DNA from: Nocardia arizonensis | GTDB lineage: Bacteria; Actinomycetota; Actinomycetes; Mycobacteriales; Mycobacteriaceae | DNA length: 64,000 nt | Assembly: GCF_001310275.1 (NCBI RefSeq) | Contig: NZ_LGYZ01000093.1 | Location: forward strand, 27,976 to 91,975 | Reading direction: 5' to 3' | Part shown: positions 36,577 through 43,821 of the stretch, piece by piece | How positions within the stretch are numbered: the stretch's first letter is position 1 | How the letters are laid out: each line of letters starts with the position of its first letter | Translations under genes and position numbers: made by a program | The notes under the pieces: model-generated | Databases searched by the model: none | Seen by the model: only the letters and a program-made list of their open reading frames with translations | What the model was told of the DNA's origin: nothing

Positions 36577-36735
36577 CCGGCCCGCTATCGGCGGAAAATC
36601 CAACCTTCGATAGGCGTCGCCGAGGACACTCCGCCCGCGCCGGGAACGGGCTCCTCGGAGTCGCTGGCCAAGATCCTCGAGGCCCTCGTGACCGGTTCCG
36701 CGGGCAGCACGCCCACCCAGCCGACCGCTCAGTAA
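36577..36735 (+). pseudogene. Start-less coding remnant ending in SESLAKILEALVTG
   Basis: A 52-codon frame without any ATG, GTG or TTG start, bounded by stops. Its C-terminal half (GTGSSESLAKILEALVTG, then a Ser/Gly/Thr/Pro/Gln tail) has the codon use and low complexity of the small membrane/secreted peptides of this genome. It is directly followed by a hairpin. Probably the end of a decayed small gene; could be chance. Confidence 0.3.
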
Positions 36736-36753
36736 TACTCCGCGTCATCTCTT

Positions 36754-36787
36754 CGGCCCCATCGCGACTCGCGTCGCGGTGGGGCCG
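36754..36787 (+). terminator. Hairpin downstream of the coding remnant
   Basis: Arms CGGCCCCATCGCGAC and GTCGCGGTGGGGCCG (one G-T pair) around the loop TCGC. No T-tract follows, so terminator activity is uncertain. Confidence 0.55.
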
Positions 36788-37019
36788 AACCAGTCGGTAG
36801 GGTCCGTCGCCCGCCGCGCTCCGGCAGCGAATGGTAAGCAAACCACACGGACGGCTTCATCGCTTCGGGCGGTGGCGAAAGATCATGTCTCGGGGCATCT
36901 TTGATCCGCCCGCGGTGATTCGGTGCGATATAACTACCCTGATTCTGGGACGCGGGTTCGATTCTGCAACCAGGTCATATCGCCCGATGCCGGGCGAGTG
37001 AGTGAAGGGGAGCTGGATA

Positions 37020-37253
37020 GTGGAGTACGTCGGCACCGTGGTGGAGCCAACCGCGATTCGGACCATGGGAGTGTCATCGGCGCTGGGGGCGACCATCGGG
37101 GAGGACGCGGCACATCGAATTCTGTGCGGCGGCGCCACTGTCTGTGACATCGTCCTCGCGTCGTTCGCGCTCGGAGTCGACTCGGTTCAGGCCGTCGTGG
37201 ACTACGCCGAAGTCACCCTGGTCGCGGACGCGGCGGGCACCCGCTGCGCCTGA
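37020..37253 (+). CDS. Small hypothetical protein, paralogue of the 40778 gene
   Basis: GTG 37020 is preceded by GGGGAGCTGGATA. The 77-residue product starts VEYVGTVVEPTAIRTMG and contains ATVCDIVLASFALGVDSV, which aligns with PTLCDILLAAFTLDRDPL in the gene at 40778. The shared Cys-Asp-Ile core followed by a hydrophobic helix defines a small local family. No known domain. It ends 34 bp before the XRE regulator on the other strand. Regulator-associated small proteins of this kind are common in accessory regions, but the role is unknown. Confidence 0.5.
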   Translation: MEYVGTVVEPTAIRTMGVSSALGATIGEDAAHRILCGGATVCDIVLASFALGVDSVQAVVDYAEVTLVADAAGTRCA

Positions 37254-37287
37254 ATCCGATTCGCCCGGAGGTCTGATCGTGACTCGA

Positions 37288-37545
37288 TCAGTCGTTCGTG
37301 CGCTCGATACCCTTCAGCGCCAGTGTCACGAACTCGCGCATGGGGATTTCCAGCGCACTGCACAGCGCGTGCAGTTGCTGCATATCCGGCGACCGTTCGC
37401 CGTTCTCGAATCGCTGGATAGTGCTGACGGCCAAACCGGTCGAGTCCGCGAGCTGCTGCCGCGTCAGGTCGCGGCGTGCCCGCGCGGCTCGTAGTTCGTC
37501 GCCGACCGCACGATTGATCGCCGAAGCCGCCTCTTTCGCACCCAT
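37288..37545 (-). CDS. XRE-family transcriptional regulator
   Basis: An 85-residue regulator with a single helix-turn-helix of the phage-repressor type at residues 19-75: LRAARARRDLTRQQLADSTGLA then VSTIQRFENGERSP, outlined only. The ATG at 37545 is selected because the same spacing to a CCGTTCGGACC element is found for the divergent regulator; an ATG nine bases upstream is possible. It controls genes around itself by analogy with CI/Cro pairs. This gene and its mirror partner are the first regulators of the accessory region. Confidence 0.85.
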   Translation of the reverse strand: MGAKEAASAINRAVGDELRAARARRDLTRQQLADSTGLAVSTIQRFENGERSPDMQQLHALCSALEIPMREFVTLALKGIERTND

Positions 37546-37687
37546 ACGGACCATTCTGAGGTCCGAACGGCTATGTGGCAAACGGCTTGCCGCGTGTCCT
37601 GCGGTTTTACCGCCGTGTTCCCGGTGGATACCGCAGTAGATCCCTTCGGAGTTGCAGCTAGTCCGTTCGGACCATACTCTGCTCCGT
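37546..37687. promoter_or_regulatory. Mirror-image promoters of two XRE-type genes
   Basis: The two divergent genes share the same pre-start layout: CCGTTCGGACC, nine variable bases, then TCCGT and ATGG. It runs on the plus strand at 37663-37690 and on the minus strand at 37570-37543. In both cases 14 bases separate the element from the ATG. GGACC-N7-GGTCC-type symmetry is also visible. One DNA-binding factor probably reads both. Confidence 0.7.
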
Positions 37688-37912
37688 ATGGAACAGTTGG
37701 ACAAGATCGTCGCCGAGGGTGTCCGAAGGGCGCTCGCCGAAACCGGTCTCGGGATGAAAGACCTGGTCAGGGGCACCTCGATACCCTCTTCCGTGCTGCG
37801 CCAGCAATTGGCCGCCCAGACATCGTTCACGTTGTCGGATCTGGCTCGCGTCGCGGCCGCGCTCGGGCGCCGCACCACCGATCTGCTGCCCGATGCGGTG
37901 CGCGGACAATGA
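37688..37912 (+). CDS. Small helix-turn-helix regulator, divergent partner
   Basis: A 74-residue protein starting at ATG 37688 (MEQLDKIVAEGVRRALAETG). It contains a helix-turn-helix-like stretch GMKDLVRGTSIPSSVLRQQL followed by FTLSDLARVAAALGRRTTDLLP, which resembles XRE repressors whose residue set has drifted. It would bind DNA as a dimer. The pairing with the XRE gene opposite is Cro/CI-like and suggests a switch for the following genes; that is inference. Confidence 0.72.
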   Translation: MEQLDKIVAEGVRRALAETGLGMKDLVRGTSIPSSVLRQQLAAQTSFTLSDLARVAAALGRRTTDLLPDAVRGQ

Positions 37913-38018
37913 GCGCCCTCGGGAGCGGGCGAATTCCGGTCCGCCATCGTCTCGTGGCGTCGCGCGGCAAACACTGTGTGACTAAACTCACGAATCTTCT
38001 CGGGCGGGAGCCGGGCCG

Positions 38019-38315
38019 ATGAGCGATCGATCAGCAATCGGCGCCACGGCCGCGCTGGCGCAGTTCCGCCGTCACATCGGGTGCCGCGTCGTCTTCGTTC
38101 CGCCGGTGCCGGGGCGGGTCGAACACGGCGTGATCGCGCGCGTGGACGATCGCATGGTCTACGTCGACTACGGCTACCCGAATCCCGTCTGGCCGCAGCT
38201 CGGCAATGCCATCGCCACGCATCCCAGCAATCTGCGAATCGAATCCATTGTTGCGCCGGACTATTCGTCGAATCGGTCCGCGACGCCGATCTTCTCCGAT
38301 GCGCCATCGCGTTGA
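38019..38315 (+). CDS. Hypothetical protein (98 aa)
   Basis: ATG 38019 follows GGGCGGGAG. The 98-residue product is basic in the first half and contains GCRVVFVPPVPGRVEHGVIARVDDRMVYVDYG, outlined here as a likely small beta-barrel (SH3-like), then a polar C-terminus. It lies 39 bp before the LysB-like gene on the same strand and may share its transcript. No family recognised. Confidence 0.6.
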   Translation: MSDRSAIGATAALAQFRRHIGCRVVFVPPVPGRVEHGVIARVDDRMVYVDYGYPNPVWPQLGNAIATHPSNLRIESIVAPDYSSNRSATPIFSDAPSR

Positions 38316-38354
38316 AACGCGTTTGCCGCGTCAATCCCGGAAAGGAATTCCGCA

Positions 38355-39149
38355 GTGTACGGATCGATTCCCGAAGAAATTCCCGCGCTGCGACATTCGC
38401 TGTCGCGGCGACCGGTCGACGTGCTGATCGTCGGCGGCACCTGGCATCCGAACGGCGACGGCATCACAGCGGCGTTCTCCGCCGCCCTCGATCCCGCCCG
38501 CTACCGGCCGCGCATGGTGCCCTATCCGGCCGAATACGGTGGTGCGCTCGCCTACGCCGACAGTCTCGCCGCGGGACGCGACGCCCTGGTCCGCGCCGTG
38601 GAGTCCACCGCCGACCGAGTGATCCTCGCCGGATACTCCCAGGGCGCCGCCGTCGCGGGCGATATCGCCGCGGCGATCGGCGCCGGTGAGCTGTCCGCTC
38701 CCCGAGTACTCGCGTGCGCGTTGATCGCCGACCCGCTGCGGCCCGCCGGGGAATGCGTCGGCGCCGACCCGGGCGGTTACGGCATCGCCGGTCAGCGCCA
38801 GGTGCCGAACGTCCCCGCCTTCTGGGCCGCCGCGCCCGGCGACCCCATCACCGCGCTGCCCGCGGGAAATCCCTTGCGCGGCATCGCTGATCTGGGCGCC
38901 TACTTCAGTTACGGCGGTACGGACGCGGCGCTGCGCTGGGGGCGGAATCTACTCGACGCCGCCACCCGCGGCCAGTTGCAGCGGTGGTGGTCGCCGTGGA
39001 GTTGGGGATCGTGGATAGACGCGATCGGATTCGCCCGCGGCTATCTCGTCGACGGCCTCCACACCGATGACTACATCAGGCACGGCCACGCCCGCCGGTT
39101 GGCGCGGGAACTGGACGGCTGGGTCCTGGACCGGGCCGGCGCGCGGTGA
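38355..39149 (+). CDS. LysB-like serine esterase (cutinase/mycolyl-arabinogalactan esterase)
   Basis: A 264-residue alpha/beta hydrolase. VDVLIVGGTWHPNGDG near the start is the oxyanion-loop region seen in mycobacteriophage LysB and PE-PPE/cutinase-like esterases, and AGYSQGAAVAG carries nucleophile Ser95. Candidates for the acid and base are Asp in GDPIT and His in LHTDDY. No signal peptide is visible, as in phage LysB, which reaches the envelope after holin action. LysB enzymes cut the ester between mycolic acids and arabinogalactan. GTG 38355 has AAAGGAAT upstream. It overlaps the next gene (GTGA). Confidence 0.75.
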   Translation: MYGSIPEEIPALRHSLSRRPVDVLIVGGTWHPNGDGITAAFSAALDPARYRPRMVPYPAEYGGALAYADSLAAGRDALVRAVESTADRVILAGYSQGAAVAGDIAAAIGAGELSAPRVLACALIADPLRPAGECVGADPGGYGIAGQRQVPNVPAFWAAAPGDPITALPAGNPLRGIADLGAYFSYGGTDAALRWGRNLLDAATRGQLQRWWSPWSWGSWIDAIGFARGYLVDGLHTDDYIRHGHARRLARELDGWVLDRAGAR

Positions 39150-39844
39150 GCGAAGGCGCTCACCATCTGTATCTTGACCGGCTGGAACTGCGCGCACTCG
39201 CCGAGTTGCTGCGTGAAATACCGGAATTGGTCGAGGACCTCACGATCGCGCGCACCAAGCAGACGCGCGCCGGCTCCCGCGGCGACTACCGCCTGCACCG
39301 CAGACCCAGCGAACAACCATTGCCCTACGACCCGGCCGCCGCCCGCGCCGCCGACGAACTGCACGCGTGCCTGGTGTCGTGGGTGCGGCTCGTATGCGAA
39401 CAGCGCGCCATGCGGTATCCGGGTTCGCCGACGACGGCCGGACTGGCGCGCTGGCTCGATCGCAATCTCATCGCTCTGGCCATGACCGAGGGTGCGGCGG
39501 ACGCACCCGCCGACCTGCGGCGGGTGGTGCGGAACGCGTGGCAGGTCGTCTGCCCGCCCGGGACGCCCGTGGCGCTGGACGAGTCCGCGGTCGCCGCGGC
39601 GCGATCCCAGCGCCTCAATGCCTCCGGAATCGCCGCGCTGGCAAAGGAACTGGGCGGGGAGTATCGCGCGCTCACGACCCGGCGGATCCAGACCTTGCGC
39701 GATGCGGGCCGTATCAGGCCATTACCCGGTCCGTGGGCGCCGGATTGGCCGGAGCAGTTCATCGTGGGCCAGGTGCTCGACGAGCACCTGGTCTATCCGA
39801 CACGTAAGCGACGCGGGGACCCCGAGCTGTCGTCCGCCGGTTGA
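39146..39844 (+). CDS. Hypothetical protein with probable DNA-binding C-terminus
   Basis: A 232-residue helical protein overlapping the LysB-like gene by 4 bp, so co-translated. It starts VSEGAHHLYLDRLELRALAELLREI. Residues ~155-200 read like a helix-turn-helix region: LNASGIAALAKELGGEYRALTTRRI, quoted in outline, then QTLRDAGRI. Its family is not identified; actinobacteriophages often carry such proteins near structural genes. Two terminator-like hairpins follow. Confidence 0.6.
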   Translation: MSEGAHHLYLDRLELRALAELLREIPELVEDLTIARTKQTRAGSRGDYRLHRRPSEQPLPYDPAAARAADELHACLVSWVRLVCEQRAMRYPGSPTTAGLARWLDRNLIALAMTEGAADAPADLRRVVRNAWQVVCPPGTPVALDESAVAAARSQRLNASGIAALAKELGGEYRALTTRRIQTLRDAGRIRPLPGPWAPDWPEQFIVGQVLDEHLVYPTRKRRGDPELSSAG

Positions 39845-39859
39845 ACGATTACCAGAATG

Positions 39860-39934
39860 CCCCGCCTTCCGGCGGGTTCACGCGGTCGTCGCAACGCTCT
39901 CGATCGAGAGGTTGCGGCGACCGCTTTCGCTTTC
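39860..39934 (+). terminator. Two tandem hairpins ending the LysB operon
   Basis: CCCGCC-TTCC-GGCGGG followed by TTC lies at 39861-39880. A larger imperfect hairpin at 39883-39923 (arms starting CGGTCGTCGCAAC and ending GTTGCGGCGACCG) is followed by CTTTCGCTTTC. Together they form a convincing transcription stop. Confidence 0.8.
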
Positions 39935-40472
39935 AGGAGATGTCGGCTTCGGTTACCAGCTCGCACCGTTGTCGAGGCCGGTGCGCGGTGTGGTCGGTCT
40001 CCGCCTTGGAAAAACGTTATCTACCAGGGCTTTCGACCTGATTTCAAACTATGGGGTTGACATCGGAACGATCTTAAGTGAAGCTTGGTGCAGCGCCAGA
40101 GCCGTGCCCGAAACCCGGAACACGAGCTACGGCGCGAATCTCAGGCTTCTAAAGCCGAACTCCCCGAAACGAATTCGAAACTGCTGGCCCGATGCCCTTC
40201 GGTGGTATCGGGCCACTGTCATCTTCGCTGTCGGATATCCAGTCGCACAGCAAGACTCGCAGTGCCTTCGAAGGAAGGCGACCTGCCCGATTCAGCGCTC
40301 GTGAACCGGTCACACCCGGCCCGCGCGCCCACTGACCCTCGGGTTGCGCGGTTCGCGGGTTGGCCGACCGCTCGCCTCACCCCTGAACTCCGAGACCCGC
40401 CCCGATATCAGCTCCCGTCTCCCGTGGTCCGAAATACGCGGTGGCAGACGGTGCGAGCCTCGGGGCGCTCCG
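39935..40472. other. Non-coding stretch of lower GC
   Basis: No gene could be supported in these 538 bases. Composition is clearly lower in GC between 39990 and 40280 than in the flanks, as if recently acquired or decayed. Open frames exist but lack ribosome binding sites, and their translations are rich in Arg/Ser/Pro. Nothing resembling a tRNA or attachment site was found. Confidence 0.45.
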
Positions 40473-40505
40473 CCCCACCCCCGGTCACCTCGGCCGGGGG
40501 TGGGG
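40473..40505 (+). promoter_or_regulatory. Strong hairpin upstream of the 29-residue peptide gene
   Basis: Arms CCCCACCCCCGG and CCGGGGGTGGGG form a 12-bp stem ending 17 bp before the Shine-Dalgarno of the peptide gene. A smaller GGGGC-GCTCC-GCCCC hairpin lies just upstream, with its last arm overlapping the large stem. They could shield or stabilise the mRNA start. Confidence 0.5.
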
Positions 40506-40536
40506 CCAACCATCAACAGCCGAAGGAGGTGAACAG

Positions 40537-40626
40537 ATGCTCACTCTCGCCCTCGATCTCCTGGAACTGGCTTGCCGTATCGCGCCGCTGGTGCTGCCGG
40601 TCATCTTGCCGCTGCTCGGACTCTGA
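40537..40626 (+). CDS. 29-residue hydrophobic membrane peptide
   Basis: ATG 40537 follows the sequence GAAGGAGGTGA, an extended perfect Shine-Dalgarno, five bases away. The product is 29 residues: MLTLALDLLELACR then IAPLVLPVILPLLGL. It is one hydrophobic stretch with two prolines, an acidic patch and a single Arg. Size and composition resemble type I toxin peptides or small phage lysis peptides; the family cannot be named. It sits between the lysin operon and the 40778 gene in the phage-like region. Confidence 0.6.
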   Translation: MLTLALDLLELACRIAPLVLPVILPLLGL

Positions 40627-40777
40627 ACCACGGCAATGACTTACGGACGAATGACTTCCGTACGGAAGAATTGTCACAGTTGCCGATCGCCCCAGCCGCC
40701 ACGGGTCGCTGGGGCGATCGGCACGAACGCGGATGACGCCGCGAAGCGTCGGAGTCAGCTCGAGGGAGTGTGAGATC

Positions 40778-40972
40778 GTGAATCGAGTTCAGCAGACAAT
40801 GTCGTTCGCGCATCGGTTCGACGCCGCGGAGTTCGACGTGCTCATCGAACGCCTCGGCGCGGAGGTCGCCGAGCGCATCGCCCGGGACCGGCCCACCCTC
40901 TGCGACATCCTCCTGGCCGCCTTCACACTCGACCGAGACCCGCTCGCGCTGTTCGAACCGGATGCGCGCTGA
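40778..40972 (+). CDS. Small hypothetical protein, paralogue of the 37020 gene
   Basis: GTG 40778 has GAGGGAG upstream. The 64-residue product starts VNRVQQTMSFAHRFD and ends in RPTLCDILLAAFTLDRDPLALFEPD. The Cys-Asp-Ile core and following helix match the gene at 37020. It may be a small regulator or adaptor. It lies 101 bp before the serine-hydrolase-like gene on the same strand. Confidence 0.5.
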   Translation: MNRVQQTMSFAHRFDAAEFDVLIERLGAEVAERIARDRPTLCDILLAAFTLDRDPLALFEPDAR

Positions 40973-41073
40973 CCGGGACGTGACCATCCCCTCCGCCACC
41001 CCGCGCCTCGCGCCGACCGCCCCGCGATGGTCGCGCGCATTCTCGCGTGCCCCACCACCTTTCAGGAGTTCTC

Positions 41074-42204
41074 ATGAGCGACTTCACCCTGCCGTCGACC
41101 ATCGTCTCCCCCGACGGCAATCCACCGAATACCGCCGTCCCCGGCGTGGTCGCCGCCAGTCCCGCACAGATCCTGCTCGCAGGCGCCCGCGTGGCCGCCG
41201 GCGCCGGATTCCCCGGCGTGATCGGCTTGGTCCGCAACGACCCCTACCGGGAGTACGTGGCCGTCGGCTACAAGAAGTACCAGACCCAGATCGCCGCCGA
41301 CTCCTCGGCGCAGTTCCGCATCGGCGGCAATACCGAGGCGTTCACCGCGACGGTGCTGCTGCAACTCGAGGCCGAAGGCGCGCTGTCACTGGACGACACA
41401 GTGGCGCACTGGCTTCCGGGCGCGGTCGCCGCCAATGGCAACGACGGCGCCGCGATCACCGTGCGCCAGTTGCTCAATCACACCTCCGGGCTGCCGGAGT
41501 ACTCCGCGAGCCCGGCCTTCACGACCAGCTACACACTGAATTTCGAGCCGTATCAGCCCTGGGCGCCGCAGGATCTGGTGAATATCGCCCTCGCGCAGCC
41601 GCCCGTCGGCACACCGGGACAGAAGTTCGCGTTCGCCAACACCAACTACGTCCTCGCGGGCATGATCATCGAGGCCGTCACCGGCAATACCGCCGCCGCG
41701 GAGATCCGCACCCGCATCCTCACCCCCTTCGCCCTCGACGACACCTCCTTCCCGACCGACGACCCCCAGCTGTACGGGAACTACCTCGAAGGCCACTCCA
41801 TCTCCTGGGGCATCTACCGTTTCGTCACCGCCTCGCAGGTGCAAGCCTTCGGCGCGGCGGGCGCCATCGTCTCCACCCTCGACGACCTCGCCGTCTTCAC
41901 CAGTGCACTGATCGGCGGCCAACTCCTGCCCGCCACCCAACAGGACGCCCTCAAAACCACCGTCCCCGTGCCGAATTCGAACGGCAATGCCTCCTACGGC
42001 CTCGGCGTGCTCCGCACCGAGACCGCCGCGGGTCCGGTCTGGCAGCACACCGGCGGCGTCCTCGGCTACTACAGCCTCTGGCTCACCTCCGACGACGGCG
42101 CCAAACAGGTCGTCGTGGCCGCCAACGAACACCACATGGCCACCGGCACCACCCCCCAACTCAAACTCGGCCAAGCCGCCCTCGACGCCTACGCCGCCCT
42201 CTGA
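41074..42204 (+). CDS. Beta-lactamase/serine-hydrolase fold without catalytic residues
   Basis: A 376-residue protein of the beta-lactamase (class C/DD-peptidase) fold. ATG 41074 has CAGGAG seven bases upstream. The expected S-x-x-K reads Gly85-Asn-Thr-Glu88, and the expected Y-x-N reads Phe187-Ala-Asn189, so nucleophile, general base Lys and Tyr are all lost. The third motif (His325-Thr-Gly) remains, as do the surrounding helices (FTATVLLQLEAEGALSLDD, NTNYVLAGMIIEAVTG). No signal peptide is seen. It is probably a binding-only pseudoenzyme, for instance recognising peptidoglycan; the role is open. Confidence 0.75.
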   Translation: MSDFTLPSTIVSPDGNPPNTAVPGVVAASPAQILLAGARVAAGAGFPGVIGLVRNDPYREYVAVGYKKYQTQIAADSSAQFRIGGNTEAFTATVLLQLEAEGALSLDDTVAHWLPGAVAANGNDGAAITVRQLLNHTSGLPEYSASPAFTTSYTLNFEPYQPWAPQDLVNIALAQPPVGTPGQKFAFANTNYVLAGMIIEAVTGNTAAAEIRTRILTPFALDDTSFPTDDPQLYGNYLEGHSISWGIYRFVTASQVQAFGAAGAIVSTLDDLAVFTSALIGGQLLPATQQDALKTTVPVPNSNGNASYGLGVLRTETAAGPVWQHTGGVLGYYSLWLTSDDGAKQVVVAANEHHMATGTTPQLKLGQAALDAYAAL

Positions 42205-42421
42205 GCGCAACCGTCGCCACGGTAATCCGTCGGCCTCGTAGCGCCTGTAGCCGAACCTTTCTCGCTCGAACCGGATTCGCGACCGTTCGTCGCCTGCCTC
42301 GGGCGCATCTCGCGCTCGCAAACCGCCGGGACTCTCCTCCACCGCTGTTCGATGCATTTCCTCGACGCATTGCGCGCATGTCTGTCGCGTTGTGCGCCTG
42401 CTTCCGAAGTAGGTACCGCAG

Positions 42422-42730
42422 GTGGTGAATCCCGTTGCGCTGACGCCATATCGACCACCATGGGTAGACGCACGACTCGGTTCATCCACCTCGGGCACAC
42501 CCGACAGCGAGTTCGCGGCAACGGCGGATTGGAACAAGGTCTTCACGCCGTCCTACGACGCCGAAGGCAACCAAGTCGGTCTGGATATCGCCACGCGCAA
42601 CACCGACGGCCTCTACGACAACGTCCACGTCGACAACTACGACAACATCACGGCCACCGCAGCCGTTCCCGACGGTCACGGCGGGGTGGTGAGCACGGTG
42701 CGGCTCAAGTGCACCTGGCCGGGTTTCTGA
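42422..42730 (+). CDS. Hypothetical protein (102 aa)
   Basis: Begins at GTG 42422 or 42425 with only a weak AGTAGG-like site 11-15 bases upstream. The 102-residue product has an Asp/Asn-rich C-terminal half (GLYDNVHVDNYDNITATAAVPDG in outline) likely to be beta-structured. No family recognised. It lies just before a truncated immunity gene and may itself be a fragment. Confidence 0.4.
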   Translation: MVNPVALTPYRPPWVDARLGSSTSGTPDSEFAATADWNKVFTPSYDAEGNQVGLDIATRNTDGLYDNVHVDNYDNITATAAVPDGHGGVVSTVRLKCTWPGF

Positions 42731-42736
42731 ATCACC

Positions 42737-42943
42737 GTGGAGGGGCAGGAAGTTGTCGACTCCTTTCGGAGAATTGCGGCTGTAGCGCCCGGATCATACG
42801 GGATCATGTATATTCGCGATGATGAGGATTACTCTGGATCGGGCAATGAGTTTCAGGTACTCGTTATGAGGCGGGGAATTATTACTGTCGCTGGCGATAC
42901 TCTTCTTTCGCCGTGCGTCCCGATGATCGAGGACGAACTCTGA
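42737..42943 (+). pseudogene. Truncated Imm7-family immunity gene
   Basis: The 68-codon frame carries the C-terminal half of an Imm7 immunity protein: APGSYGIMYIRDDED, MRRGIITVAGDTLLSPCVPMIED. Family members are about 130-140 residues, so roughly the first 70 are missing. A stop lies four codons before the possible GTG start. From memory Imm7 proteins neutralise polymorphic-toxin nucleases. No partner toxin domain is present here, so it is probably a relic or a truncated orphan. Confidence 0.6.
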
Positions 42944-42977
42944 AGATACTGAAGTATCGTTGACGGGTGGTGGTGAG

Positions 42978-43349
42978 ATGAAGCCCTATAGGACGGGCCG
43001 TTACACTTTCTTGACCGATGAAAAAGGGGAGGAGTTATTCTCGGAAATCGCATCGAGAATGAGTAACGACTTCGGAATCTCAGAAGTCGAGGCAGTTGCG
43101 AGAATAAACAGCCGCTTCGTAGGCTTGGAATTTCTTGGGAATGATTTAATCTTTCATCAATCGGATGATTACTGGGCGAAAGATATCATGTTCGGTCACG
43201 ACATCTGGTGGAAATCCGAATCCGCCATGAGCCCGTTGCCCGCACCCAGCACTTACGAGCGCTGGCTACACACACAGCAATGGTGGATCCTCTACTGGAA
43301 AAAGCGTCGCAAACGACAATTCGACCGTCTCCTCCGTAAACATCGGTGA
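42978..43349 (+). CDS. Putative orphan immunity protein
   Basis: A 123-residue protein starting at ATG 42978 after GGTGGTGAG. Lower GC than neighbours and AT-rich codons. The centre EVEAVARINSRFVGLEF and FHQSDDYWAKDIMFGHD resembles small proteins found beside polymorphic toxins, but I cannot name the family. The C-terminus is strongly basic. Its place directly after the Imm7 remnant supports an immunity-gene interpretation. Confidence 0.5.
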   Translation: MKPYRTGRYTFLTDEKGEELFSEIASRMSNDFGISEVEAVARINSRFVGLEFLGNDLIFHQSDDYWAKDIMFGHDIWWKSESAMSPLPAPSTYERWLHTQQWWILYWKKRRKRQFDRLLRKHR

Positions 43350-43821
43350 GTCCTGTCATAGGATAGAGGCGCAATGGTCATTCCCGAGTGGGAAGAGCTG
43401 TGAGAGGTTAGTTCTCAATTATCGAGCAGCGACCATTTCTTTATCTGGAGCGACACCCGATGGGCTCATATGATCCAGGTTTTGCATAATCCTCGTAGTG
43501 ATCGGTTATAATATAATAATTTCTCGCAAGTATACGCAATTGGGTGCCATCAAGCGGTGAGATCGGCGTCTGGCTGCCAGTAACGTCAGGGATTTTGCGG
43601 GCTCGGAAATGCGCTCTGCGGACTGGTGATAGCGCTGCCGTGGATGTGCGGGCGCTCTGATCCATCGTGGGATCGAACCGTGCGGGCGAATGCTCCCGCA
43701 TTCCGGCCCGAGGAATAATTCCGGGCAACTAATTCTTCGCGTGTGCGTCGAATCGCGCCGAGCGGAATATTTTCTCCGGGAATCGCCCGGTATTCATTTC
43801 GAGGTTGGTGAGTTGAATTTC
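43350..43821. other. AT-rich gap before the tail module
   Basis: No supported gene in 472 bp. The stretch 43480-43540 is the most AT-rich of the window (TTATAATATAATAATTT) and could hold a promoter or recombination scar. On the minus strand a frame ending near 43441 reads NYYIITDHYEDYAKPGS, possibly another decayed immunity gene. The rest is unremarkable. Confidence 0.4.

Larger units (their letters stand above)
36265..37019. other. Gene-poor boundary region
   Basis: This 755-bp stretch is AT-richer than the flanks, especially 36390-36600, and holds no supported gene. It contains a short palindrome GAGAAT-ATCG-ATTCTC near 36395, the start-less reading frame at 36577-36735, and a long hairpin at 36754-36787. 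It is the likely left edge of the accessory region, but no direct repeats or tRNA-like attachment site were seen. Confidence 0.5.

Noticed and set aside
40085..40639. 184-codon frame in the non-coding stretch
   Set aside because: Arg/Ser/Pro-rich, no ribosome binding site, crosses two strong hairpins and the well-supported 29-residue peptide gene in another frame.
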